Positions 7,470-17,474 of a DNA stretch of 64,000 bases are shown in pieces (the stretch's first letter is position 1; each line of letters begins with the position of its first letter). The notes beneath the pieces were generated by a model. It made no database searches. It saw only the letters and a list, made by a program, of their open reading frames with translations, and had not been told where the DNA came from. Source of the stretch: Lepidostoma basale (taxonomy: Eukaryota; Arthropoda; Insecta; Trichoptera; Lepidostomatidae); assembly GCA_022606425.2 (NCBI GenBank), contig JAHDVF020001469.1, positions 682,001 to 746,000 on the forward strand, read 5' to 3'. Position numbers and translations under genes: made by a program.

Positions 7470-10100
7470 AGGGTTACTAAGGAGGTTATGCCCCCACAAA
7501 CATGTCCCAAGATAGCGATAAGGACAAATTCTACGACCAGCTTGCTACCACCCTGGCATCCATCAAGCGGCAGGATATTGTGATGATACTAGGAGACTTT
7601 AATGCCCAGGTTGGCGCAGAGAATACGCACTTGGAACGCTTCATGGGTAAGCACGGCATGGGCACTAGGAACGATAACGGGCAGCGTTTTATTGACTTTT
7701 GCTCCGGACATGACCTGGCAATCGGAGGTACGATGTTTCCACATAGAGATTGCCACAAATATACATGGAACCATCCAAACGGAGTAAACAAAAACCAGAT
7801 TGACCATATTGCCATAGCCTGCAAATGGAAAAGGTCTCTGCTCGATGTTAGGAACAAGAGAGGGGCTGACGTAGACTCTGATCACCATTTGGTGCTGGCA
7901 GAGTTGCGTCTAAAGCTGGCTGTCCCTAAATCCCTCTCAAAGAGGGTAACGAGACGTTTCGATGTAACCAAGCTGCAGGATGAAGACGTCCGAGATGAGT
8001 ACCAGTTGGAACTCGCTAACAGGTTCAGTGCTCTCGACGTTGCGGATATGGATACACACGAGGCATGGGGTCAGATCTCAGAGGTTTTCTCGGATGTTAA
8101 TGGCAGACTTTTGGGCCACAATACTAATAAGAAGAAGCCCTGGATGTCTGACGCCAGTTGGGGACTGATCGAGCGACGAAATGAAATAAATCAGCAACTG
8201 CTGCAGGCACAGACTCGGGCAGAAAAGGAGACACTGCAGGAAGAACGTAAAGAATGTCGCAAATTTATAAAGCGACGCATCAGAGAGGACAAGCGCTTGT
8301 ACATATCTAATTTGGCAAATCAAGCACAGTCTGCTGCAGCCCGGAAAAATTTTGGAGATGTGTACAAGATTACCAAGCAACTCTCTGGAGACGTTTTCTC
8401 GCATCGTGTTAATCGCCCTATTAGAGACAGGTTGGGAGTACCAATTGCCTCCTTAGACAAGCAGCTAGCTCGATGGCACGATCATTTTTCAGGCATCCTC
8501 AGCAATGTTCCAGACGCCGCAACTGCCCCACAAACGGAGGAACCCAATCAGCCCTTGCTGCAGATCGCTACTCACCCTCCTACGCAAACCGAAATAATGT
8601 CAGCAATCCGCTCTCTAAAGAACAATAAGGCTCCTGGCAGTGACGGGATTGTGGCTGAGATGCTCAAGGCAAGCGAGACCTCCTCAACGAGCATCCTGGC
8701 CCCTCTGTTGGAACGCATATGGATCTCAGAGAGGCTGCCACCCGCCTGGAAGGAAGGACTCCTTGTAACAGTGCCCAAAAAGGGAGACCTGAGCAACTGT
8801 AACAACTGGAGGGGAATCACTATCCTTTCCGTGGTGACAAAGATCCTTGCGAGAATTATACTGAGGAGAATGACTAGTGCACTCGAAGGAGGTATGCGAG
8901 AGGAACAGGCTGGCTTCCGAAGTGGCCGGTCTTGCGTTGAGCACATAAATACACTCCGCATCATAATTGAAGAGGCCTCTGAATGGCAGTACAGCATGTA
9001 CCTAACGTTCGTCGACTTTGAAAAGGCCTTCGATACATTATCGTGGACTTCAATCTGGTCAACTCTCATTCGCAGAGGAGTCCCACAGAAGATTGTGAAT
9101 ATCATCAGGGCAATGTATGACGGTTGTTCTTGTCGTGTAGTGCACCAGGGCAAACTCTCCGAGGCCATCAAACTGAGTGCGGGAGTGCGACAGGGATGTC
9201 TACTATCACCCCTGCTCTTCATAGTGGTTCTGGAGGATGTGTTGCGCCGTTCTTTCGACGGTCCTCGTGGCATTCCATGGATGCGTGATACCCAGTTGGA
9301 GGATCTGGATTATGCTGATGACCTCTGTTTGCTTTCGGTAAACCGGGTGGATGCGGAGCGGAAACTTTGTAGACTTCACGAGGAAGCGGCAAAAGTAGGT
9401 CTCAAGATTAACATGTCCAAGACAGTAGACCTACGAGTGTCCACAAATGACTCCACCCCAATCTTGCTCCACGGTGTCCCCCTTGTGACCACGACCAGCT
9501 TCTGCTACCTCGGTAGTATGATAGCAGGCTCAGGAGGTACGGAGGAGGATGTAGCCAGCAGACTTGACAAGGCAAGGGGAGCTTTCGCTATGCTTCGCCC
9601 TGTATGGCGCTCCGGTATCATTTCGAGAAAGCTCAAGCTCCAAGTATTCAGCAGTAACGTTAAAAGCGTACTGCTGTACGGATGTGAGACTTGGAAGTCT
9701 ACCGCAGACGTTATTGGTAAACTCCAGGTGTTTATAAATAGGTGCCTTCGCTCAATATTCAAAATCTATTGGCCCCAAACAGTGTCAAATGCCGTTCTCT
9801 GGACCATGGCAGGCGAAAAGCCAATTAGAGAACAAGTCGCTAGGCGCAAGTGGCAGTGGATCGGTCACACTCTGAGACGGAACCCAGCCTGCATCGCTCA
9901 GGGCGCACTAGACTGGTCCCCTATGGGGGGAAAGAGAAGCGAGGCAGACCTAGAGCCACCTGGAGGGCGAGGTTAAGGCAGCAGGTCTCACTTGGGACGA
10001 TGTTAAGCATCAGGCATGCGATAGAGTCGGGTGGAGAAGATTCCTTGAGGCCCTATGCACCACGGAGGTGTGACAGGACAAAAAGAAGAAGAAGAAGAAG
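7470..10100 (+). mobile_element. LINE-R: RTE-like non-LTR retrotransposon, 5' truncated
   Basis: It begins inside the endonuclease domain (the frame before the first ATG reads YAPTN), carries the RT and C-terminal domain, and ends in an AAG-repeat tail at 10078-10100. Base composition is more GC-rich than its surroundings, consistent with a fairly recent insertion. A LINE-A fragment follows the tail at once. No target duplication was resolved. Confidence 0.75.
7502..9976 (+). CDS. Endonuclease/reverse transcriptase of LINE-R (partial, frameshifted C-terminus)
   Basis: The 824-codon open frame encodes the second half of an apurinic-like endonuclease and a non-LTR reverse transcriptase, which nick and copy at the insertion site. 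The endonuclease motif GDFNAQVG is at residues 31-38 and SDHHLV near 127-132; the N-terminal catalytic half is missing. RT signatures are NNKAPGSDG (~374), FVDFEKAFDTLSW (motif A, ~503), AGVRQGCLLSPLL and LDYADDLCLL (catalytic YADD, ~604). The C-terminus has the WQWIGHTLRR motif. Near a G6 run at about 9923-9930 the frame shifts: the GRPRATWR motif is in another frame, and a second shift near 9970 leads to GWRRFLEALCTTEV and a stop at about 10068. RTE-like assignment rests on the motif pattern. With half the endonuclease missing it is probably not autonomous. Confidence 0.8.
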   Translation: MSQDSDKDKFYDQLATTLASIKRQDIVMILGDFNAQVGAENTHLERFMGKHGMGTRNDNGQRFIDFCSGHDLAIGGTMFPHRDCHKYTWNHPNGVNKNQIDHIAIACKWKRSLLDVRNKRGADVDSDHHLVLAELRLKLAVPKSLSKRVTRRFDVTKLQDEDVRDEYQLELANRFSALDVADMDTHEAWGQISEVFSDVNGRLLGHNTNKKKPWMSDASWGLIERRNEINQQLLQAQTRAEKETLQEERKECRKFIKRRIREDKRLYISNLANQAQSAAARKNFGDVYKITKQLSGDVFSHRVNRPIRDRLGVPIASLDKQLARWHDHFSGILSNVPDAATAPQTEEPNQPLLQIATHPPTQTEIMSAIRSLKNNKAPGSDGIVAEMLKASETSSTSILAPLLERIWISERLPPAWKEGLLVTVPKKGDLSNCNNWRGITILSVVTKILARIILRRMTSALEGGMREEQAGFRSGRSCVEHINTLRIIIEEASEWQYSMYLTFVDFEKAFDTLSWTSIWSTLIRRGVPQKIVNIIRAMYDGCSCRVVHQGKLSEAIKLSAGVRQGCLLSPLLFIVVLEDVLRRSFDGPRGIPWMRDTQLEDLDYADDLCLLSVNRVDAERKLCRLHEEAAKVGLKINMSKTVDLRVSTNDSTPILLHGVPLVTTTSFCYLGSMIAGSGGTEEDVASRLDKARGAFAMLRPVWRSGIISRKLKLQVFSSNVKSVLLYGCETWKSTADVIGKLQVFINRCLRSIFKIYWPQTVSNAVLWTMAGEKPIREQVARRKWQWIGHTLRRNPACIAQGALDWSPMGGKRSEADLEPPGGRG

Positions 10101-10149
10101 ATGGTTTGGACATGTGGAACGGATATATAAATGGTTAAAAAGATATATA
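10101..10149 (+). pseudogene. LINE-A fragment left of mariner
   Basis: 'Gatggtttggacatgtggaa' to 'ggttaaaaagatata' is the WFGHVE..KKIY segment. It continues after the mariner at 11442 with 'caagaattgtgaatgg' (TSSVNG-like), so the mariner landed in this copy. Confidence 0.7.
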
Positions 10150-11441
10150 CGAGGGTTGCCTTTTAATTTTTTACAAAAAGTGAAATAGAAACCAACAAGT
10201 TTGAAACAAAGTGTTTTATTGCTTTTCGACATATTTGCTTTTAAGGTCTATACATTTTTGCATACGTTCAAACCAATTCTGGAAACATTTTCTCCACTCT
10301 AAAGCTGATATTGAAGAAACATGGTTTTGAAAGTCTTCAACAGCTTCTTGAGGTGATGAAAATCGCTGTCCACGCATCTTTTGTTTGACAGTAGGGAGCA
10401 AGAAAAAGTCATTAGGCGATAAAAACATGTGAATTCGGGAAATGAGACATTAATTCGATGTTTTTCTTCTTCAATACTTTCAGTTGTTTGACGTGCTTTC
10501 TGGGAGCTGGCATTGTCGTGATGAAGAATGATGCGACGATTTTTGTTTTTTTCCTTAGTTCATCAAAGACCGTTGGCAAACAAATTGTTGTATACCATTT
10601 GGCATTAACAGTTCTTCGATCCTCTAAAGGAAAGGTTGCAAAGTGTCCAGTACAACCGAAGAAACAAGCGATCATTTTCTTGGAAGTGCTCCGTGAACGA
10701 ACAACTTTAGTGGGATTCGGTTCATCGTCAAACACCCTAACAGTATATTGTGGTTTGTTTTCAGGTTCATACGAATATATCCAAGTTTCGTGTCATGTAA
10801 CAATGTTGTATACGGATTTTGAACCTTCCTTGGTCGAATTTTTTCAACATTTCGTGACATCAATCAACACGAGCCATTTTTTCGTTTCGGTCAAATTATG
10901 CGGAATCCATCTGAAACAAATCTTTCTCACACCTAAATGCTCATGCAAAATCGATTGTACTGCAGTCTGCGATATGCCAAGAGTGGCCTCTATTTGTCTG
11001 TAAGTCACATGCCGATCTTCTTTAATCATAATGCGCACAGCATCGATGTTTCTCAGAATGACAACCGATTTTGGCCGACATTCTCGTCATTCATCACTGA
11101 CGGACGTACGACCACGGTAAAATTCTGCAAACCAATTGCAAACAGTCTTCGCTGATGGTGCTTTATTATCAAAAGTTGCACGAAGCGATTCTATGGATTG
11201 TTGTCGAGTAAGGCCTTTTTTAAAGTCATAAAAAATCATCCAACGAAAACCTTCACGAGTGATCTCCATTTTCGCACAAACTTGCTTCTTTTAAACGTTC
11301 ACTATCAACAACCTTATCGGTCAATTACTATGTTGCCACTGGCTTCGCAATAACAAACGTCAATGTTCACAAATACAGTGATGCCATAACTCACTAACGC
11401 CATCTATTGTTCGATTGTAAAAACTTAAAAGGCAACCTATG
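10150..11441 (-). mobile_element. Mariner transposon, near full length, degenerate
   Basis: Element of 1292 bp with terminal inverted repeats (left CGAGGGTTGCCTTTTAA, right, reverse-complemented, CATAGGTTGCCTTTTAA) and TA on both sides (10148-10149 and 11442-11443). Length and ends are typical of mariner. It interrupts a LINE-A copy and carries one broken transposase gene on the minus strand. Confidence 0.9.
10216..11269 (-). pseudogene. Mariner transposase, multiply frameshifted
   Basis: Transposases of this family cut and paste the element through a DD34D site after helix-turn-helix binding of the ends. The N-terminus at 11269 reads MEITREGFRWMIFYDFKKGL, followed by VCNWFAEFYRGRTS (first HTH). 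The second HTH is VTYRQIEATLGISQTAVQSI, then RWIPHNL. The first catalytic Asp reads His (10790-10792) next to an in-frame stop (10793-10795). The second Asp survives in an out-of-frame HHDN (10515-10517) and the third in SPNDFFLLP (10408-10410), about 107 nt apart. The C-terminus QKCIDLKSKYVEKQ is intact. At least three frame breaks make it inactive. The motifs resemble the vertumnana-type subfamily, but that assignment is tentative. Confidence 0.85.
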
Positions 11442-12157
11442 TACAAGAATTGTGAATGGAATTGTGTATGAAATAATTAGATGGCATAAACGCTGGTGCG
11501 AAAATGAACGATATTTCCATCAGCTGTTTTCTATATGCAGACTACGCTGTTTTAATCGCTGACAGCATGGACGAACTACAAGTCCTAGTGTCAAGAATGT
11601 ACGAAGTATGCAATAAGTATGATCTTGTGATGAACGTGTGAAAGTCTAAAGCTGTGGTATTTGAAAAGGAATAATGTATGACGGATTGTGACATAAGTGC
11701 GAACGGTGAGAAATTAGAGCAAGTTACCGAATATTTCTACCTGGGAAGAATGTTTACAAGAGATGGAAAAATGGAGAAAGATATCGGAAGGAGGGTTTGA
11801 GCTGGAAACAAAATAAATGGTGCACTCAAAGTCATTACCGCAAATTTAAATATATCGACTAAAGCAAAGATGGCACTGCACAATGGAGTTCTAGTCCCGA
11901 CCCTTATGTATAAAAGTGAAGCTTGGAGTTGGCAGAAAAAGGATGAAATTAAGATCAAAGCCATTGAAATGAGTTCACTAAGAAGAATGTGCAGAAAAAC
12001 AATGTATGATAGAATATTTAATGATAAAGTAAGGAAGGAATATAAGGCGGATGAATGCGTGATAAATAGAAAGGGTCACTAAGATGGTTTGGACATACGG
12101 AACTAATGGATAAGGAAAGAATGGTTAAAAAGATTTATACAAGTAGTGTGAATGGAA
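11442..12157 (+). pseudogene. LINE-A1 RT remnant, between mariner and LINE-N
   Basis: After 24 bp continuing the fragment left of the mariner, the sequence restarts at the RT region near 11485: ISISCFLYADYAVLIADS, where the catalytic YADD reads YADY. It passes through EQVTEYFYLGRMFTRDGKME, LHNGVLVPTLMY and SSLRRMCRKTMYDRI. Several in-frame stops are present. It is interrupted at 12157 by LINE-N and resumes at 12650. The internal restart suggests a rearranged or double insertion. Confidence 0.7.
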
Positions 12158-12636
12158 TAATAGAGTCAAATAATATAGACCTAAAACTGAGAATACTCCT
12201 CATCAAGACCTATGTATGGAGTGTCTTGATGTACGGCTGCGAGACATGGTGCCTATCCGAAAGGGATAAGCGGAGACTAGAGGCTTTTGAGATGTGGTCT
12301 TATAGAAGACTCTTTGGAATTTCCTGGAGAGACCACATCACGAATGAGGAAGTTCTTCAAGGAATCGAAGGAGGAAGGCACCTGCTCAGGACCTTGTCCG
12401 AAAGGCGTGCAAGATGGATCGGCCATGTAATACGTCAAGAAGGTCTCTTGCATGCCATAATGGAGGGTATGATCGAGGGGACAAACTCTAGGGGACGCCC
12501 ACGCCGAGAGTACCTGGAGGACCTGTTGGTGGACGTACGCTGCTCATCATATGCAGATTTCAAAAGAGCCGCACAAGACAGGGAAAAATGGAAGAGAATA
12601 ATGGAGGAAATTGCTGCAAACCAATCCCAGGATTGA
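12106..12636 (+). pseudogene. Chimeric open frame, LINE-A head and LINE-N tail
   Basis: The open frame starts in LINE-A sequence (MDKERMVKKIYTSSVNG) and crosses the insertion junction in frame into LINE-N (MYGCETWCLSERDKRRLEAF, then RRLFGISWRDHITNEEV, ARWIGHVIRQ and RGRPRREYLEDLLVD), ending ANQSQD. The fusion results from the nested insertion and is probably not a real gene. The LINE-N part is the C-terminal region of an RT polyprotein. Confidence 0.7.
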
Positions 12637-12649
12637 AACCAGAGAAGAG
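12158..12649 (+). mobile_element. LINE-N 5'-truncated insertion with 8-bp target duplication
   Basis: 492 bp flanked by GAATGGAA at 12150-12157 and 12650-12657, which restores the LINE-A reading when removed. It carries an intact C-terminal frame and a very short 3' UTR ending 'gaaaccagagaagag'. The same end occurs at 57522 on the minus strand. Confidence 0.8.
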
Positions 12650-13020
12650 GAATGGAAAAAAGTCGAGGAGGGCCAAGGAAGACATGGCATGACCAAATTA
12701 ATTAATTACTGAAAAACAGCCGTGTTAGAAGTAGGAACAACGACGAGCGTGCATGTCACGATTTGTGAATTTAGAAGAGGTGCGAGAATTATGTCAAGAT
12801 AGAACAATGTGGCGATCAATCTACTCTGCATATCCCTATGTAAGCTAGTTTTTGTGAATGGAAACAGAAGTTGAGGAAGTACAAGGAAGACATGGCATGA
12901 CCAAATTGACTAAAAGGCGGCCATGTAAGAAGTAGGAACAATCTACGAGAGTACATGTCACGATGTGTGAATGTATAAGAAGCGCGAGAGTTATGTCAGT
13001 GATGGTTTGTTAGTTAGTTA
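12650..13020 (+). pseudogene. LINE-A1 3' part, with a second 3' end
   Basis: It resumes at 'ggaaaaaagtcgagg' (GKKSRGGPRKTWHD-like) and runs to a decayed 3' end near 12842. A second partial copy begins at 'gtgaatggaaacagaag' and ends at about 13020 with a TTAG tail. Confidence 0.65.
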
Positions 13021-14100
13021 TATTAATATATAACACGTTATTTTTGTGTTATGTGCCATTTCGAATTTTTCCTTGTTAGCGTTAATTCCTTCGTTGGGGT
13101 TTTTATTTTAGAGCCAAAACGCCTCATTATCCTTTATTCCAATACGATTATTCCCACCATCGTCTGGGGGCGCCATCTTTGTGCCGCGCGCCATCTTCCG
13201 CGTTCTTAATTTAAATTTTCCCGCGCTACCGGAGGCCGCGAGCGATAAATTATTGAAATTATTGCATTAAAAAATCCATCTAAAAAGTCAAAGCGACCAT
13301 TATAATGCTTAGCGAGGGCGCGAACCACGAACGACCCAAGCGACAGCGGCGGAAAACCGAACTAAAATCTTAAAATTTCATCTTTTCCCTGAAAATTGCA
13401 GCAAGTCACAAATGCACTTTGTAAAAAAAATCATCACACGCAAAACACCTACAAGAAGCAAAACATTTTAAAATGAACCTTTTTACTATTATGTCTTTTG
13501 AATTGCAATAAATTAGGGCAGTTTATTATCTTCTACAATAGCTTTCAAAACAAGTACAATTTTGTGAATGCATCAAAAGATCGTACAATTTATATGAAAG
13601 CTTAAATTATTTCAGCTCGTTTTTTTACGCTTTGCCTTCAAATTGACTGCGTTTTAAACGTGACATGTCTTAAAAGCCTCATAAGACTTTTCTTTATCGA
13701 GACAGGTAATTTTTCTCTTTAATATTATGGGAAACCGTTCCGCGCCGAGGAGCGCCATCTCTGTGTTCTCTTGTTATTTTATTTTTTTAAATATAGAATA
13801 TTATTTTTTACGTCAAAGGCCCGCCATTTTTCCTTTATCATTTTTGCTTGTTAGTCGCTAGATGTATTGGTGAAACGCCGCCACTAGGTAAATCGCGTAT
13901 TTTTTCGCACACTCATACACCCGTCGTGAAATGCTTTTTTTATGTGTAATACAATATAACCTTTTTAATGGAAGCCCAGTCGAAGAGGAACGAATTGAAA
14001 CGAAATATCGGATTACTTTAAAAATGTACTCATAAATGCGAGTGGTTTTATGCACTGAATTACCAATGCGTAATAATTTTACAATTGAAAGAATTCATTT
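13021..14100. other. No gene recognised
   Basis: Over 1 kb without a recognised repeat or frame. 'Gcgccatct' recurs (13169, 13189, 13751), but there is no structure around it. GC-rich patch at 13160-13260. Confidence 0.4.
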
Positions 14101-14109
14101 CTCTTTTTT

Positions 14110-14240
14110 TTTATATACGAGTACTTTGTATATACAACACTTACATTACAAAAAAATTAATTACATAGACATGTTTCGGACAGCCAGTCCCTCTTCAGTG
14201 ATACATATTATAAAGATACACATTTAAAATATTATAAAAT
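14110..14240 (-). mobile_element. C4 hammerhead-element fragment
   Basis: Flanks of the motif ('tatacaacactta' on one side, 'atattataaagatac' on the other) match the C4 copy at 21890-21990. No coding sequence. Confidence 0.55.
14168..14198 (-). ncRNA. Hammerhead ribozyme, C4 family
   Basis: Minus strand: CTGAAGA (14198-14192), G, helix II GGAC/GTCC closed by TGGCT, GAAA (14077 offset; positions 14177-14174), C-AT-G, GTC (14170-14168). The core fits CUGANGA..GAAA..NUH. Helix III ACATGT is self-complementary. Helix I is poor in this copy. Confidence 0.6.
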
Positions 14241-14309
14241 TGTTTAAGAAAGAGTGACAAAGAAATTATTAATTAATTAATACGACTGAAAATGTCTGTT
14301 TTCTATATA

Positions 14310-14500
14310 TTTTATAGGAATGACACGTTTCGCTTTGTTAATGCATTATCGAATGGCAATACCTTTTTCGCCTTGCTAAGACATTATCAAATGTATTATG
14401 ATTTTATAAATAAGGCGAAACGTGTGATTCCCATAAAATATAATAAAACTTCTAGAAAACAGGCGTTTTCATTCATATTCATTAATATTTTATCATTTTA
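14310..14500. repeat. C5 element, inverted pair
   Basis: Minus-strand motifs (GATAATGC..GCGAAACGTGTC at 14322-14352, TTGATAATG near 14384-14390) face a plus-strand half motif 'aggcgaaacgtgtg' near 14413-14426. The plus-strand flank 'cataaaatataataaaactt' matches 30220 and 47580. Confidence 0.55.
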
Positions 14501-14935
14501 TTAAAACCTGCCGTCATAACTTGCACCATATAGGTAATACAGTAAAATTAGAAGAATGTAAAAACAGTACTGCCGACCGATTTCGCTTGTGCCCATGTTT
14601 ATTTTGAGAACTAATTAGTATGTGCTTGATCATTATTTCAAGTTATATCTCCTGGCTTTGTTTATTAACTTACTGATCATTGCGAAGGTCCGAGTACATC
14701 CATGACAGATGTTATAAAGATTTATTTTGGAACGTTAGTGCTTTTGTTGTAACAAATATTATGATTCAATTTAAAATTTAAAAGGTTTAGGTTACAACAA
14801 AGGAAATAAATCGAAGATTGGACTTGACGTTAAATTTATATTATTATTTATAATAATAATAATAAAATAATTCATATTATGTATTTTTAAAAGTATGCTT
14901 TCATTTATTTATGAAAGCATTTATTATTTACTATC
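14501..14935. other. No gene recognised
   Basis: AT-rich. It contains 'tgacagatgttataaagatt', which also forms the C4 palindrome at 21800, so part may be an old C4 remnant. Confidence 0.4.
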
Positions 14936-14999
14936 GCATGGAACTGGACGAAAAAGAATAAGAAAATAATGAATTCAGTAGAATTGAGTTCCATTAGAC
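14936..14999 (+). pseudogene. LINE-A2 fragment interrupted by hAT
   Basis: 'Catggaactgg' to 'agttccattagac' is the AWNWQKKDESRINAVEMRSLRR segment, diverged. The hAT element inserts at the Arg codons. Confidence 0.55.
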
Positions 15000-15584
15000 C
15001 AGTGGTTCTTACGGATCCACAGGGATCCCCGGGATCATTCAGGGGGTCCGTGGAAAATTAAAATTGATTTGTGTGTCTCTGAACAACGTCAGGGGGTCCG
15101 CGCAAGGTTTAATATAAAATAAAAAAATTGTGACACATTTTTTTTAAATTTGGAATTTATAATATAATATAATCTAATAAATAACAATGAATAAATTAAT
15201 AGCGATTTTTTAGTCTGGGGTCTATGATATGTAAATGGGTGTCCATGAGATGGTTTAACTAAATTGAAGCTGAATATTGAAATTTTGATAGTTGTTTTGT
15301 TTCGTTTTAGGAAAAAAATGACAGAATTCGTTGTCGACCTTTTTTTGGCTCATTCGTGAAAATCGAAACAGCTATTTTCACGAATGAACCAAAAAAATGT
15401 CGGCAACGAATATCAGATTATTTTTTCTATTGGCCTGATTTTGCTCTGGGTCAGCTTCAAAAGCTCATTTTATAGTTATACGTGAATTGTAAAAAAAAAA
15501 TCAATATTTCAAAAGTAGGGGGTCTGCACAAAATAAAAGAAATCGGCAGGGGGTCTACAGGAGAAAATAGTTTGAGTACATCTG
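15000..15584. mobile_element. Non-autonomous hAT element, 585 bp
   Basis: Ends are CAGTGGTTCTTACGG and, reverse-complemented, CAGATGTACTCAAAC. The 8-bp target duplication CATTAGAC (14992-14999, 15585-15592) fits the nnnTAnnn pattern of Buster-type hAT elements. Repeated 'agggggtccg' blocks and a hairpin at about 15338-15410 (arms around 'ggctcattcgtgaaaat') fill the interior. No transposase frame. Confidence 0.75.
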
Positions 15585-15754
15585 CATTAGACGTATTAGA
15601 GTTGTCATATAACACAACATCTTAAGGAGCTCCTTCGTAATATTAATAGGCAAAAACTCTAATGTCATCGAGAAATAATATTTTAAATACAAAAGAACGA
15701 GAGACGAACAACTCTTTGAATTTTGTTTTGATTCTGAATCAAATTTTTAATTTT

Positions 15755-16386
15755 GTTCTGATAATTGTATGACAGAAGTGTAGTAGACAGAGTTAAATAC
15801 CTTGGCAGCATTATCACTAAAGCACTTGACCCGGACATTGAAATAAAATGCAGAATTGAAGTTGCACGAGCTGCATTTAATAAAATAGGAACATTATTTT
15901 GCAACGATAATCTTAACTTGAAACTCCGACAAAGAATGATTAAATGTTATATGGTATGTTCTACTATATGGCTGCGAAACCTGGACTCTGAAAGTGAATG
16001 TAATGAACCGTTTGGAAGCGTTCGATATGTGGATATATCGCAGAATGCTCCGTATACCGGGGACCGATGGAGTCAGTAATGCAGACGTACTACAGAGAGC
16101 CAGAGCCAATAGAGAGCTGTACTCGAGTTTAAAAATTAGAAAGGTCTCATTTGGGCCATGTGCTAAGGGGAGAAAAATACCACCTCCTTCGACTGATATA
16201 AATGGTTAAAGTGGAGGGACGTCGGGGAGTTGGTAGAAGCCAACTGTCCAGGCTGCGGAACATCAAAGAGTAAACAGGAATAACAAGAGTTCAGAACTTG
16301 TTCCAAGTGGCGCAGGATAGAGATGCCTTTGCTGCAGTGATCGCCAACGTTGGGGGGGACCTGACACGGCACCGAAAGAAGAAGAA
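15755..16386 (+). pseudogene. LINE-E C-terminal RT remnant
   Basis: Frames give VVDRVKYLGSIITKALDPDI, then after frameshifts LYYGCETWTLK, MNRLEAFDMWIYRRMLRIPG and LGHVLRGEKYHLL. The 3' end 'tcgccaacgttgggggggac' is followed by an AAG-repeat tail. Typical C-terminal architecture of an insect non-LTR element. At least three frame breaks. Confidence 0.65.
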
Positions 16387-16700
16387 GATGAAATATGAAA
16401 AGTATGGGTTTTCAGCTTAGATCTGAAATCTGTCGGATCATTAATGCACCTAAGGTATAAAGGAAGATTGTTCCAAGCTGATAGGCCGGCTGTTGCAAAG
16501 GCTCGTTCTCCGAAATTCGTACTAGGGCTACGCTTACGAGTCATTGGCTGAAATGTCTAGTACAACGCAAGTTCTTTTGGACGGTTCTTTAAGGTGTTGC
16601 ATGGACTGGCACCAGCTTATATATATCTGAACTCAGCATCACAGAGAGCATCAAAACGCGTCTTTTCAAATTATCCTATCCTGATATGTTGATCGACTAA
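16387..16700 (-). pseudogene. LINE-F (CR1-like) fragments in two orientations
   Basis: The minus-strand frame gives RSPSTNFGERAFATAGLSAW, NNLPLYLRCINDPTDFRSKL and KTHTFH, the CR1-type C-terminus seen at 48700-48830. From about 16557 the plus strand reads KVLHGLAPAYI, an upstream part of the same family, so the copy is internally inverted. Confidence 0.6.
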
Positions 16701-17285
16701 GACTAAATATTAATTTATAATAGTACACAAGAATGTTTAGTGTTTTACTTGGATTTAATTTATATCATTATATAAATTGTAATCAATTTGTTTCGCCTTG
16801 CGAGGGCATTCTCAAACTGAACCTAATCGCCAAACAGTGTGTTCTTATATTGAATTTAGAAATCTTAAGGGTGGGGGAGAAAGTATATCGCATCTTTGTA
16901 AGAATAACGTGTTATCTCGAAAAATTGAATTTTTTTCAAATGAAACAAGATACCCGTCTGAAAGAGCCAACGTGACAACACAATATACCGCTGTTGTGTT
17001 GTCTCTTTCCCTCATAAATTCTCTGTTTTTCACTTTAAAAATACCATGTTTTTGTAGAAAATAATGTTGTACACGGCGGATTTGATTTTCGAAATTCTTG
17101 TAAAGAGGCGATATAATGAATTTTTTTGAGTTTTTAAATATTACAATTCTAAGGTTTTTCTTAGAACTGATGATTTTTCTATAGGTAAATTTACAGCTGA
17201 ATTTCTAGGAATTTTTGAGGTTCAATCCATAATAATAAACAGTTACATTACAACTAAAGTTCAGTTGTAATGTTACTTAATTAAT
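16701..17285. other. No gene recognised
   Basis: Overlapping open frames at 16733-17064 have no domain and conflict with each other. No repeat match found. Confidence 0.4.
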
Positions 17286-17474
17286 AATTCCAACATTGAA
17301 TGTCGGCCACGTGAGGAGTCAGAGAAATCGACTTGCGTTCATGATACAATGTATGAATGTTGAGGAATCGAGAGAAATGTGTCAGGGGAGAAAAGTGTGG
17401 CAGTCTATTCTTTCTTCCGACCCCTTCGAAGAGACACCGTTACGGTGAGTTAGTTAGTTACGGTGAGTTAGTTA
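17286..17474 (+). pseudogene. LINE-A2 3' end
   Basis: 'Tgaatgtcggccacgtgagg' through 'gacttgcgttcatgat' to a diverged terminal hairpin (CCCC-TTC-GAAG) and two short TTAG tracts. Only about 45 codons remain. Confidence 0.7.

Noticed and set aside
8572..9273. 233-codon minus-strand open frame
   Set aside because: Antisense shadow of the LINE-R reverse transcriptase.
13160..13760. Repeated 'gcgccatct' as a regulatory motif cluster
   Set aside because: Three scattered copies in 600 bp without spacing or dyad structure; the same motif occurs in MITE K and the mariner.
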